In this document: positions 1-11,086 of the stretch, one piece after another
How the letters are laid out: the number at the start of each line of letters is the position of its first letter
Position numbering within the stretch: the stretch's first letter is position 1
Assembly: GCA_023053545.1 (NCBI GenBank)
Contig: JAKZAN010000002.1
Coordinates: forward strand, 2,216,375 to 2,280,374
Source of the DNA: Lepidurus packardi
Lineage: Eukaryota > Arthropoda > Branchiopoda > Notostraca > Triopsidae
Direction: 5' to 3'
DNA: 64,000 nt
Notes under the pieces: generated by a model
What the model saw: only the letters and a program-made list of their open reading frames with translations
What the model was told of the DNA's origin: nothing
The model's database searches: none
Translations under genes and position numbers: made by a program

Positions 1-1749
1 ATCCTTACAGCGAGTTTTTTATTGCCGCAGATATGGGTGTGGCCGCCGATAATATGTGGCATCAGAAATATCGTTCTAGGTAATATAAACTCAGGGTGTA
101 CAATTTTATTTCAAATTAAGTTGTATATTTGAACAGAAAATCCATGATTCCAAGCTTTTTTACTGCCGACCAAGTAGGCAAGTTAGTTACGGCAGGGAAA
201 AGCATTCGTTTCCTCCGAGAAGCATGCCACGATAAAGCTTCTATTCCTGGTTTGGAAGTATTGAAAGACAAACTTAAATCCTCTGAAGGTACACATGCAA
301 TTCTGGAGATTATTGTCCTAAAAGTAACTGATTTGAACAGGTTCTTTGGCTAATATCGAGTGGGAGGTGCTAAACCAAGTCTACATTGTCACTTCCAAGC
401 ATTTATTGCAGGTGCTTTGCGACAAGTACAAGATGAAGTGCCATTTGCAAGCCCTAAGACAGTATTTGCTGCTTGGACAAGGGGATTTTGTCCATCAATT
501 GATGTATTTGCTCGAGTAAGTTAAATTGTGTATTTAGCGAACCAATTAAGCTAAAGTACATTTTTGATAGACCTGAGCTAAACAAACCTGCGACATCAAA
601 TATTAAAGCTAACTTGGCTTGGACGTTAGACACATGCATTCGGTCCACAAATAGCCAGTACGACGATCCTGATGTGCTTAAACGCTTAGATATTCGCACT
701 GAAGAAGGCGATGCCAATCCTGGTGATATGGGTTGGGATATTTTTGTGCTGCACTACCATGTGGATGGACCTCTATCGATTGTAAACTCATTACAGTCCC
801 CTTTAGTCGTGTTTTAAGTTTTCTTTCTCACCTAGATAATGACCGAGGAAGTGAAAATGCGTTATGCTGAATTATTCAAGTTCCTGTGGCGTTCTAAACG
901 CATGGAGTGGATGCTGTGCAAATTAAAGCAAGAACAGATCACTGTCGGACGTACCTTACGCAATATTCCTGGTATTAAACAAGCTTTTTCTCTCTTGAAT
1001 GATATTTTAGTGTGGATTTTGTAGAAATGGCGGGCCTATTGCATCGAGCGGGGTTGCTATTGTCAGAAATGATCCATTTTGTGCAGCAAATGGCCTATTA
1101 TGTTACCTTTGAAGTGATGGCTTGTTGCTGGGAGCAATTGCGGTTGGATATAGAAGAAGCTCAAGCTTTTGACGATATCTTAACCGCCCATCACAACTTC
1201 CTAGAGACGGTTCGGACTCGACTTTTACTTGACGAGCAATCTGAGGTAATTTTTTCTTATATATTGAAGCGTTCGAATTATCTTTTGAGTACTTCATTTT
1301 AGAACCTAAAGTGCCTGCTAATCAGTGTGCAAAACTGCTTTAAGGATTTCGAGCAAGATCAAGAGACTTTACACACTCTCGCTTTCACTGCTTTGGAAAA
1401 CAGCCAAAAGCGGTGTGAAACTTTTGATACCGCAACTGAAGTAGATTACCTTACCAGAATCAAAGAAGAGAAGGGTAAATTGGGCTGGAAGCATCGATCC
1501 TATCAAGTACTTGGCTGTCATGTTTGGAAATCTTGTAAAATTGTAACTTTTTTGGGGGGTATTTCACAGACTGCCGTTAATGAATTCCTGACCGAGTTAT
1601 CGAAGCACGTGGATCCTACCTTACAAGGGCTCAGTTTCCGGTTGGATTTCAATGAGTTTTACCATCGGCAAGACTCGAGGTTATCTATGTCATTGACTTT
1701 CGGTCATCGCCGCCTAACGACTGCTTCTAAGCATACGCAAATCTTGTGA
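1..1749 (+). CDS. tubgcp3: Gamma-tubulin complex component 3 (GCP3), C-terminal part, 5' end outside window
   Basis: GCP3 belongs to the Spc97/Spc98 family of the gamma-tubulin ring complex, which nucleates microtubules at centrosomes. I read exons at about 1-79, 137-288, 341-515, 571-781, 836-971, 1025-1245, 1303-1506 and 1570-1749 (stop TGA). Reading phases close across all junctions and give 451 residues, roughly half of the usual ~900. Recognisable GCP3 segments are LLLGQGDF, PELNKPAT, NPGDMGWDIF, HYHVDGP, FLWRSKRMEW, MIHFVQQMAYYVTFEV and LSFRLDFNEFYHRQ, in the family order. Introns are 52 to 63 bases. The 63-base intron 1507-1569 contains no in-frame stop, so a naive reading frame runs through it; splicing it out restores the family alignment around the LSFRLDFNEF block. 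The part lying in this window is the C-terminal GRIP2 side that binds gamma-tubulin. The call is firm; the exact exon edges are by eye. Confidence 0.9.
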
Positions 1750-2036
1750 AAACGTGTCACAGCTCCACTCCTTCTTATTTCCCAGTTCAGTTTCAGTTAT
1801 TCTTTTGCTCTCTAACTGTCTTTCAGGTGCCATTTTACCCGAAGCGAAAAAACCGGAAGGTTTTCATATTTGCTGTTGTACTAACTTGTTGCATACAAAG
1901 ATCGAAGTCATTCTGACAACTTTTCCGAAATTTCCGAAAATAACGAAAAGTAGCGAATTTGCATTTATGTTAAACAGATTGGAAGCAAATTCAGTACGTA
2001 GAACAGTAGAAAAATACATATTCTCTTAAGAATGCA
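1750..2036. other. 3' flank of tubgcp3, no gene seen
   Basis: AT-rich sequence directly after the tubgcp3 stop. An open stretch of 91 codons exists at 1754-2029, but it resembles no family I know and overlaps what should be 3' UTR. I see no clear AATAAA signal here. Confidence 0.5.
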
Positions 2037-2195
2037 ATTGTAACTACCAGAGTACCTTATGGTGCAGCGCTCAAACTAAGAGCTATAGAAGCTGTAGAAT
2101 CTAACGGTAATAACCTATTAGAAGCAGCACGTCAGTTTGGAGTTCCTACGAGCTCAATTAGTGATAACTCTGAAAATGAATTCTATGGATTTTAG
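2037..2195 (+). pseudogene. CENP-B-type helix-turn-helix fragment, Tigger/pogo-like transposase remnant
   Basis: A 52-codon open stretch without ATG contains the pattern ALKLRAIEAVESNGNNLLEA followed by ARQFGVPTSSISD. This is the pattern of the N-terminal CENP-B/Psq helix-turn-helix of pogo/Tigger transposases: a basic start, K.IE..E..GN, then AR.FGV..S.I.D. It ends at a TAG at 2193 and no DDE catalytic part follows. The stretch 2262-2320 contains repeated CGTTATATTCG-like words of the kind seen in Tigger terminal repeats, so both may be leftovers of one element. The domain resemblance is seen in the sequence; the element assignment is inference. Confidence 0.5.
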
Positions 2196-2332
2196 GAAAG
2201 TACACAACTTAACATTTTAACCTTCGCGTCTTGTACTTTTTACTACTTTTTCTACCAAATTCGTACCCCTCGCGTTATATTCGGACAACGTTATATTCGA
2301 GTATATACGTTATATAGAAAAGTAAAGGTTCA

Positions 2333-2833
2333 AAACTGAATTTTTTAAAAAGGAGTAAGGTCTAAAAAAATAAAAAAAAAGTCCATCCTCTGGCAATGGG
2401 ACACCGCACGAGGCGGTTAATGCTACTATGCGGGTAATGCTCACTGCATGGCTTTGAGCGGAGCCCGCAATTCGCGGCGCGAAGAAAAAGTCATTTTTGT
2501 GATCGAGCTTGTAAATTAACCAAAGCACATAAGGACTTGTTTAAACATTCTAAAAAAAGATAATGGTGCCATCCCTACGAATAAAATGTCCGATTTTGAA
2601 TGCGCTCATAGGTAAAGGCGCTAGCTCTAAGGCAACTGACCCCCATGTTATAAGGATAGGAAAATTTTAAATTTGGAGCAAAGGGGAGGAGCTTAAACCG
2701 CTAAATAATTAATTACTAGGTTAATTACATAATTGACAGGGATCTTTCAGCCAGAACACTTAATTTGTTCTGTTCTATAACATACTTTTTTGGGTTTTTT
2801 TAGACCTTACTCCCCCTTAAAAAAATCCGAGTT
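2333..2833. mobile_element. MITE-like element with ~45-base terminal inverted repeats
   Basis: The left end (2333-2382) and the right end (2789-2833, reverse complement) share a 19-base exact core, GGAGTAAGGTCTAAAAAAA, within about 45 bases of imperfect inverted repeat. The outermost shared bases read AAACT. The 400-base interior has no coding capacity. Size and structure fit a non-autonomous DNA transposon. I could not define a convincing target-site duplication, so the outer borders are approximate. Confidence 0.6.
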
Positions 2834-2854
2834 TAATTGACTTCTCGTCTATAT

Positions 2855-2867
2855 TGCCATCTAGTGG
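2855..2867 (-). promoter_or_regulatory. CTCF-like core motif
   Basis: On the minus strand this reads CCACTAGATGGCA, which fits the bilaterian CTCF core consensus CCASYAGRKGGCR at every position. It lies in debris between tubgcp3 and Dab. A single 13-base match is weak evidence; function as an insulator is inference. Confidence 0.3.
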
Positions 2868-2904
2868 AAATCTTATAATACACGACTGCGAAGAAGGGGA
2901 AAGA

Positions 2905-2917
2905 AAGAGGCGGAGAT
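2905..2917 (+). repeat. Target-site duplication, left copy
   Basis: AAGAGGCGGAGAT here is repeated exactly at 4052-4064. The two copies bracket the truncated non-LTR retrotransposon. Confidence 0.65.
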
Positions 2918-3737
2918 CAAAGATCAGTTGATAGCCTTCGCCCTGCCAAAGTACTCGTCTGTAATGGCAGCAGAGCTTGTTGGCATTAAAGAGGCAATAA
3001 AAACAATCGAAAATGTAGAGATGGCTACCTACGTAATACTCACAGACTCACGAGCGGCGGTCACAGCTATCAAAAAGTACGGTAACAAAAAATACTTCCG
3101 GCTAGTCCAAGAAATACAAGACTCACTTTTAAAACATAAAAAGCAAGGGAGAACTATAGTTATACAATGGATACCAGGACACGAAGGGATAGCCGGAAAC
3201 GAAAAAGCTGACTTAGCAGCCAAACTCGGGAGGGACACGGACTGCCAAAACGAACGGGGTTTAACAAGTTCAGAGTTAGTTACGGTATATAGAGAAAAAA
3301 ACGAGCAAAGGATTTGTAGATACCTAAAAGAAGAATCCCAACAAACAATAGTGCAACACGCTCGAAGATTAAAACCCCTTCCATGGCTGGACCATCCCAA
3401 CAGAAGAGTCTCAGTAGCTTTACTAAGATTAAGATGCAACCATGCCAAAGTGGGAGCATGGTTGTATAGATTCCAACTAAAAGATACGGACAATTGCGAA
3501 GGGTGCGGAATGCGAAACGACACGGTCGAACATAAATTGTTACACTGCTTAGAATACGAAAATGAAAGAAATATCTGGAAAAATAAGGTGGAAAAATTGA
3601 AAGTGGACTTTAGACTAGAAAACTTACTGGGCTTTGGAAACATAGACCAGGAGAGACAGTATAAAATGAGAAACCTACTAGTGGAGTATATAAAGCTTAC
3701 AAAAATCATCAACATAGTATAAAAAAAAAAAAAAGAA

Positions 3738-3769
<32 letters not shown>

Positions 3770-4051
3770 AAAGGCTGACACATATCGCTAGTCATGGTGT
3801 ATTATTGGCAATTTGGATACAAGAGCACCAACAAAAGTGGGGAATAGTAGTGGTGTCGGGACTAGTAGACCTCTAAGCACGTCCATTCCAAACAACCATT
3901 GTAAAGTCCAAAGATAACCCAAAGAACCCAGGGATGAATAAACCTAAGAATCAGAGAAGGAACCGAAGAAAACTCCAGTTTGAAAGCGGCAGTCGACAAT
4001 GCACCCGATAGATGGCGCGGATCGACTATAAACGACAAGAAGAAGAAGAAG
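2918..4051 (+). mobile_element. 5'-truncated non-LTR (LINE) retrotransposon, RNase H type
   Basis: The element is bracketed by a 13-base direct repeat (2905-2917 and 4052-4064) and ends in a short GAA tract (about 4037-4053), as expected for target-primed reverse transcription. Only the 3' part of the element is present: the RNase H and zinc-knuckle part of ORF2 (2928-3722), an internal A-rich tract (3720-3761), then about 280 bases of 3' sequence. RNase H after reverse transcriptase is typical of the I/R1/Jockey-like clades. The near-perfect open frame and intact duplication suggest a fairly young, dead-on-arrival copy. Confidence 0.75.
2928..3722 (+). pseudogene. LINE ORF2 C-terminal fragment: RNase H plus CCHC-like knuckle
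   Basis: The 264 residues retain three of the four RNase H acidic landmarks: E in AAELVGIKEAI (about residue 16), D in ILTDSRAAV (about 41), and the HEGIAGNEKADLAAK block (about 86-100) with the fourth Asp. The usual first motif (TDGS-like) is missing because the element is cut off upstream, so this fragment cannot be an active RNase H. The C-terminal part has C-E-G-C...H..LHC (about residues 193-210), the zinc-knuckle-like motif seen at the end of many arthropod LINE ORF2 proteins. The start codon given is simply the first in frame; the protein originally began far upstream. No RT is present. Confidence 0.8.
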
Positions 4052-4064
4052 AAGAGGCGGAGAT
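4052..4064 (+). repeat. Target-site duplication, right copy
   Basis: AAGAGGCGGAGAT, identical to 2905-2917, directly after the GAA tract that ends the non-LTR element. Confidence 0.65.
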
Positions 4065-4383
4065 AATATTTTCTTTCTTGCTGTTCTCTGGATGCGGACG
4101 TCAACAAGCTGTGGTGGTTTTGCATATTAATCAATCGTTTGACCTCATCATTTGATATAACTTGTGAATGCAGCTGACTAATATGTAAGCTCAATCATCG
4201 TCATTTGCTTTTCGAAAACATATCCCTTCTGTGTAGTTTGCTTTATCAGTGGTTTCACACACGAAGCGAAAGAAAACTCAATGAGCACATCGCGCATTTT
4301 TCGCATGTCGAAATAATAAGTTTGTGTTGCACTAGGTAAATTATGTGATCGTTCACGGCTTGTTTGGGCAATAGTTCGATATT

Positions 4384-7300
4384 ATGGATGAAGATTATGA
4401 TCGCGACGATATGCGGAGAAACGACAGAGGTCACAACAACAGGAGACATTTAGGGGGAATGGCTATGAAACGAGAACTTGTAATGAGGACGTTTATGTTA
4501 GGCAGGAAAGGTAAGTAAATCTCTTTTTACGCAGATAATGTATAACCAGTTTGAGTGTACACGTTTTCTCGTTGGTTTCGTTTAGGCACAGAAAAAACTA
4601 TCGAGATTAACGACCCAATGAGATTTGCCGGCGATGGCGTGTCATTCAAAGCCAAATTGATTGGAGTCTTAGAAGTAGCAGCTCCTCGAGGTGACCGATT
4701 ATGTCAAGAAGCATTAGCAGAACTCAAAATGGCGGTCAAAGCTGCTGGCGAACACAAACAACGTATACTCATTTGCATTGCTTTAGACGGACTTAGATTA
4801 CGCGATGAGCGCTCTGGAGTAAGTTAAAAGTCAATCAATGCTTGCGTTTTTAACAGTTTCAACGGGATGTTTACTTACAGGATTGCTTATATCATCACCC
4901 CGTGCACAAAATTTCATTCATTGCCCAAGATATGACGGATACTCGTGCGTTTGGTTACATTTTCGGGTCACCGGACCAAGGCCATCGCTTCTTTGGCATT
5001 AAAACCGATAAAGGCGCAAACACGGTATTGGAATTAAGCTCTTTATCCTCCTTTTTACGCATGATAATCTCTTCCTGAAAGGTGGTAATGGCTATGCGGG
5101 ATCTATTCCAAGTAGTTTACGATTTAAAGAAGAAGGAAATCGAGCGAGCACGTCTCCAAGCCGAAAACCAAGCTCTGAGAACGGTAGGGACCCCTCTCGT
5201 GATCAAACATTAGTTACCTAATATTAAACATTGATATCTTGTTTTCTAGAATGGGTCACATCTGGCCACATCTAGAGATAGTTTAGACCAAACTTCTAGC
5301 CATGCTGATCCCCAGTATGGTGATTTACTGCACCTCGAGTCCGAGTTAACAAGCTTGCAAGAAGGATTGCATCGTTTCGAAAACTTTCCTCAACCAGCCT
5401 CAGGTTCTTTCGATCCCTTTGAAGAGTTTGGGATGCATTCTTCAACCGAACCTGTTCCAATCAAACGAGCCGAGAATGGCCTCAAGACTAAAACAGAGCC
5501 GAATCCTTTTACTATGGCTCCCTTTCAGGAAAAAGTCCACGCTCCAAGTCCTTCTCTTACATCAAGCCTTTCCTCCAAACCTCGGACTTATTTGAAAGAG
5601 CTACGCCCTCATTCCAAAAGCCCGTTTCCCAACTCGGAAATGCCCCTCTACCCACCCCCCCTGCCTCCTCCTTTAGCGCATCGCTCGCCCTCCAACAAGC
5701 GGGAGGAGGCCAAGAAAATGTCGACTGCCGTTCCGCGTCCTTCATCATCCAATTCACCCGCCTTGCAACCCCCACAAGCATCACCCTTACGTACCACCTT
5801 CTGTACCAACTTCAACGTGGACCTTTTCCATCACAACGACTCATTCGTTGCGTCGTTTCCTGTCTCCATGGCGGCAAAACCGCCCCCTTCCTTGGCTGTC
5901 GACTCTCCTGCATCCAGAGCCAGTCAAGATCCGCCCTTCGGAGATAAATATGCCGTTTTTGCTGGCTTATCAGAGGAAGTTGTACATCAGCAACCTAATG
6001 AACCTCACGCGTCGTCCACCCACCTTTTTCGTGGCCCAGCTGCTAACTTATCGACCAGCAACACAACTTTCGAAGCCGATTTCGGAGACACGTTTGATTT
6101 CAATGCTGAAACTGAATTTCAAGACAGTGCAGCTAAAGTAGGAAACCTTTTAAAAAGAAACTAATTTAAGCAGTATCTTAATTGTTACTTCTGATTTTAA
6201 GATCGATTTTAAGTTTTTATTAATTTTCATGCATTCCTTGAATTTTAATTACTTTTCAGTTTAAGTTAATTTGTGTTCATTTCATTCATTTTTCGGTTTC
6301 ATTAATGGACTCGCTTAGATTAATGTTCTAGGCTTTGTTTGTTCATTCAAGTTCCTTCGTTTGCTCATGAATAATCCGTGTCTAAATCTCTGTCCATCTG
6401 TTTTAACATGTGTTATTTCGTTTGTTAATTTATTCCATGGGTACTAATGTATTCGTTTTATTTGGAAACCGCAGAACAACGAGTCGCCTGTTTTTGACAT
6501 CTTCACGGAATTAGACCCCTTAGGAACGGGCAAAAGCAAGCCTTACGTGGACAAGAAGGACTTTTTCAAGGATTTGAAAAAACCTTTGGAAAAACCCGCC
6601 TTGAAAGTCTTGGCAGGCGAAGAAGAAAGACTGGCCGTGAATGTTCCCAAGGATCTGCAAATGGTTCTGGAAACGAGTTACAAACAAGAACAAACACCGC
6701 GCTCAGCTTCCCTATCTCGTCCAGCACCCAAGCCGGCCGAATTTGATTTTGAAATTGAGGACACAGATCCCTTTGGCAGTATCCACTTTGTTCCACCGCC
6801 TGAAACGGACCCTTTCGACACCGACATCACCTCTGCAGGGGTGTTTTTCACCCCAGCGCCTGCGTTACCTTCTTCGCCGCTGTTGAATGCGAAAAGGAAG
6901 CAGTTCCAAGCTGCAGAATCTCTCTCGTCCATATCCTTCCATGCCACTTTGCCGCGTGGACCACTCAAAGTGACTCTTCCCGTCAAGGAAGACGCTAACG
7001 AACCCAAAGAAGGGCGTAAATTGTCTCCTTTAAGGCGGTCTGACACCGGCAGCCCACTTTCGAGCCGCAAACAATTCACTTTAGATGACAGTTCACCATT
7101 AGCGTTTCCCACGTTACAACCTCCTCCACGACATGAGAAAACCACGTCCACCACCTTGCCTCGCCCTTTACGTCAAGCCTCCCTTACCCGCCAAACGCCA
7201 GACACGCCCCCTTTACCTCCTTTACCCAGAATGGAAGATCTGACGCTCTGGCGCATTGAAAGTGCGCAGGATAAGGAACTCCGTGCTCAAGAGCAAGCCG

Positions 7301-9225
7301 AGCAGCAGCATTCCAGTCAAGATTCCTTGAACGAGCCTCCAGACCCGCCCCCTCGTCCACCATTGGTCAAACCACCCCCCTTACCACCCAAAGGCCAGCC
7401 GCCTTTGCCACAACGCCCTTTGGCGGCCACAATATCGCTCAGTTCTTCCAATGAAGACGAAACCAACTCCTCAACCAGTTTTGGGAACGTCGTAAACACG
7501 CCCACTCCGCCCTTGCCCACTCCTTTACGAAAATCTCGGGAGCGGCAGAAGTCACCATTGATTAAAACCGATTCGAGCCTTTCGGTGACGTCTTCCAACA
7601 CGGAAACCTGTTCGAAAGACAAAACGGTGATGAAAACCTCCATGAAGAAAAAAAAGCAAAAGGCAAAAGTGGAGCGGGCGGATTTGAGCCAGATTTCACT
7701 AGTACAACTGTCCAGTATGTCCATTTCGCAGTTGGCGGGCACGCTGGAACTGCCGGCAGAGCGTTTAACCGCGATGACCTTGACGGAACTGGCGCTGCGC
7801 TTGAATCAGCTCTCAGCGGCTCAACATGATGATGAGGAGGAGGAAGAAGAGCAAGATAATGGAGAGGAAGACGAAGAGGATGAGCAAGAGTACGTCACCC
7901 TGAGTGACGCTCCCGAACCAGAAGATGAGGACATAGAGAACGAAGAAGAACTGGAGAATGAAGACGAAGTGCAGAACCTGGTTCGCGCGGTCACCGATTC
8001 CCCGCCTTCCACACTCACCGATCAAACCGAGCCGCAGTCAGCGAAGAACCTCGATGAGAGCGCGGAAGACAAGTACGCGGCCTTGAGGGAGATCACGTTC
8101 GTATCGGAGCCGGAAGTGGCCTCGGCAGAGCAGAAGTGGCCCACTTTCGACTCCCCGTTGGAGGAGGAAGTCGCCGAGCGACGTGACTCGACTTCAGTTC
8201 CGGCGTTTGCCGACTTCGCAGATTTCCCACAGGCCGAATTGGCTGAAGTGAGTAAAACCGACCTGGAAGATGCGTTTGATCAAGATTCAGATTGGGCTAA
8301 TCCGCAGTCTGTTTCCCGACCCGACTCGGTTCCGTTACCTATACCGACTTCCGCGACCGCAAGTCCTAGTTTCAATTTCACGTCGACTTTCGACGACGAC
8401 TTTGGAAGGCAAACGCCCGCCGAAATTAACGGAGTCAGACCAAAAGCTACCACACCGTCGTTCCCCAGGCTGTCTAGGACGTCCGAAAGCGAGAAATTGG
8501 GCAAGAAATTGACACATTCCACGCGTTTAATGAGTCGGAGAGAGTCGTGGAACAGCGGTGCCGGAAGCGACACAGAGGCAGACGTTTTTGGTCAACCAGC
8601 GTGGTCGGCTGTGGAAGAACCCGACGCTGATCTGAGTTTTGGACGCGAAAACGTCTTGAGATCTTCTGGGGGCAGCTCGGGGAAGAGCGAAATGCGGTCG
8701 CAGTCCCAGCCGAGGCCTTCGACGCACTCTCCGCGATCTTGGGTAACGCTGGAAGTGGACGCTGGACCGGAATGGATTAGTTCTAAAGGTATTTCTCGTA
8801 AATCTTCATCGTCTTCGCATTACTCGCAACAGAGGACGTCACCGAAGCTGGAGCCACCTGCGTTTGAAGATTCTTTTGTGCCGGAAGATAGCACGACAGC
8901 TCCTTGGGCAGAAGTGGAGGAGGAGAAAGCGAGGGCTGAGGAGGAAGAGGACAAATTTGCGGATTTTGGTGCCGTTTTTGGCAATTCCAAGCGTAATGGG
9001 TCGAATGGGAAGGTAGGGACTGATTCGGACGCCGTTCATTTGAAGAAGTCGCAGTCCGTGAATATATTCAAGGCGGAAGGCGATCCATTCGACGATGACT
9101 TTTTCCAGAAGCAGAGCAAAGTGGATACTGTGAGTAATGCGGGGTTTCAAGCGGTGGTGGAGGATCCTTTTGCCTGGGTGCAACCTTTTGACACTTTTCA
9201 TTTTCAGGATGAGTTTGATGCATAA
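4384..9225 (+). CDS. Dab: Disabled (Dab), PTB-domain endocytic adaptor
   Basis: Six exons, 4384-4510, 4586-4818, 4881-5024, 5082-5183, 5250-6137 and 6475-9225, join in phase to 1414 residues. Residues about 50-190 form the Dab-type PTB domain (KAKLIGV, HPVHKISFIAQD, TDTRAFGYIFG, DLFQVVYDLKKKE), which binds NPxY tails of lipoprotein-type receptors and phosphoinositides. The long disordered tail carries clathrin/AP-2 style DPF motifs (FDPFEEF, TDPFGS, TDPFDTD, GDPFDDDFF, EDPFAW), an NPF for EH domains, and several proline-rich SH3-type stretches. A leucine-rich helical segment (residues about 898-945) and a very acidic run interrupt the tail. The start ATG at 4384 is the first before the splice donor at 4511 and puts about 50 residues before the PTB. 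In flies Dab acts in receptor endocytosis and Abl signalling; that role is inferred by homology here. Confidence 0.92.
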
Positions 9226-10214
9226 TCCCAATCCCCGTCATTGAACTTGCAAATTCGTAGGGGAAAAATTAAACTTGACCGAGCAGTGAAACTTTCGCGT
9301 GGGTGCAGCAATTCATTGAGTGACCAATTGTTTTGGAAAACGCCAGAGCAAATCATTCCTTCGTAACATAATTTCTTACCCTTTTGTTTAGGCTATTCTA
9401 CTTGTTACGTTGTTTTTTACTCTTTTTGTCTTCTCAGTTACTAGGTCGGATGCACAGAGAAACTTTTTAATACTCACTTGAATCATATTCATTAGCTGAT
9501 TTGATAGGATTTACAAAGCCGATCTAGGAAGAATAGGGATAGAAAAATTTTCTTTTAATGTTTAGGTAGACTTTTTAAAGTGTAAGTTGACTCGAAGGCC
9601 AGTTTTGATGACAGACTTTCTCAAAATATGTTGCAATCTTATGTTTACGCGCTGTTTTGTAAGCGCTTAGGTATTGTTAGCTCTTGACTTTTGCTTTTGG
9701 GACTCCACTTTTATTTTATTATGTTTATGCAGTTGACCTTTTTGCATGCCATATTACTCGGCCTTTTTTGGTGTTGTGTATACTGCTAGTCGTACTTTTG
9801 TGATTCTTCCATACACATTGCGTATGAGTTCGAAGAACTCTTGTCATTCATTTTAATTAGTATTTACGCGGGCATTTTTTGCGCCGAACTTAAGAATTTC
9901 CCGCCGTTCATTCAGTACTGCCATCTTTTATCTATTTCATCTATGAAAATTGTAGGGTCTTATTTTTTTCCTACGGAACTTGTTTTGCTCCAGTGTCATA
10001 CAATTAATTGCTGTGATCAAGTTCAGCAAATAGTAAGTTTACTCGGGTCTGATTCTCAAGTTCTAGTTGAATTTGTTCTAATGTTTTTTTCTTTTTGTAG
10101 GGTTGTATCAAATCGGAAGAAGTGCAAACTGCAATTATATAAATATAAATAACAATTATAGTATGACATTTCATCGCTGTATATAAAACAACGCCGAATC
10201 AGGGTTGATCCTAA
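9226..10214. other. Dab 3' UTR and intergenic sequence, no gene seen
   Basis: AT-rich, 989 bases. It probably holds the Dab 3' UTR and the short promoter of the Mpv17-like gene. An open stretch at 9841-10152 resembles nothing I know. No repeats stand out. Confidence 0.5.
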
Positions 10215-11086
10215 ATGGCCCTGCAGATAGTATTACGCTTTTCTAGGAAAGCTAGAGATCAGTTATTTGGTCGTTATCTATGGATAACCAATACTGTCAG
10301 CTCCGGTGTCTTACTCGGCGTTGGGGACTTCATCCAACAGAATATCGAAAGAGCCCGAGGTTTCCACCAAGGCTTATCGTTCGACCTTGAAAGAAATGGT
10401 GAAATAATACTAAGAATTATATAAATCAATTTATTTTATGAACTGATCGTATTTACTTTGTTTCCAGGTCGAATATTTACTGTCGGATTATCTCAAGGCC
10501 TGCCAAACCATTGGTGGTACACATTTTTAGATAGGATTTTACCTGGCACTCAACTTAGCACTGTATTCAAGAAGATCTTAATGGATCAGTTCATAGCCTC
10601 GCCGTTGTTCTCCTGTTCCTTTTTCCTTGGTGTAGGCGTATTAGAAGGCCATCAAGTCCGATACTGTTGGGAAGAATATAAACGCAAGTTTATCTTCGTC
10701 TACTTGGTAAAATTTTTATTTGACTAATAATTACAGGTATTTTAATGTGAAGTTTTTGTGTAGACTGATTGGGCTGTTTGGCCAGCTACTCAGTTTGTCA
10801 ATTTCCTGTACGTGCCTCCTATATACCGGATATTGTACATCAATTTTGCCACTGTGATTTGGAATGTTTTCATGTCCTATGCCAAACACTACGTAAGACC
10901 TATACTTTTCTTGGAAAATGCATTGAAAGTGACTTAAATGTTGAGTTTTTGTCACTTTAGGATCAACTGATGTTGAAAGGAGACGCAGAACTAGAAAAGG
11001 AAGATTCGCTTCGAGTTACCTCCGGTAAAAGTAGTCAGATAGCTGACACTGACGTTCCCAAGTTGAAAAAAAAAGAGTCGCTCTAG
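10215..11086 (+). CDS. Mpv17/PMP22-family membrane protein, closest to Mpv17-like 2
   Basis: Four exons, 10215-10398, 10468-10706, 10764-10892 and 10961-11086, join in phase to 225 residues, the usual family length. The family signature is clear: LFGRYLWITNTVSSGVLLGVGD near the start, NHWWYTFLDRILPG, KKILMDQFIASPLF, then W-AVWPATQFVNFLYVPP and NFATVIWNVFMSY close to the end. Four hydrophobic membrane segments are expected. The opening FGRYL..TNT block resembles Mpv17L2 more than Mpv17 itself; Mpv17L2 is an inner mitochondrial membrane protein linked to mitoribosome assembly. The C-terminal 40 residues after KHY are charged and end in KKKESL. Which paralogue it is remains a judgement; family membership is firm. 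Confidence 0.88.

Noticed and set aside
1495-1569. Uninterrupted 140-codon frame across tubgcp3 exon 7-8
   Set aside because: The stretch 1507-1569 is a 63-base intron with GT/AG ends; removing it restores the GCP3 alignment, so the continuous frame is fortuitous.
1754-2029. 91-codon frame after tubgcp3
   Set aside because: No family resemblance, no splice logic, and it lies where the 3' UTR should be.
3029-3781. 250-codon minus-strand open frame
   Set aside because: It is the antisense of the LINE RNase H frame; composition and the poly-Phe start from the A-tract show it is a shadow.
7813-8025. Minus-strand hydrophobic or Ser-rich frames
   Set aside because: Antisense of the acidic GAG/GAA-rich run of Dab; low-complexity shadow.
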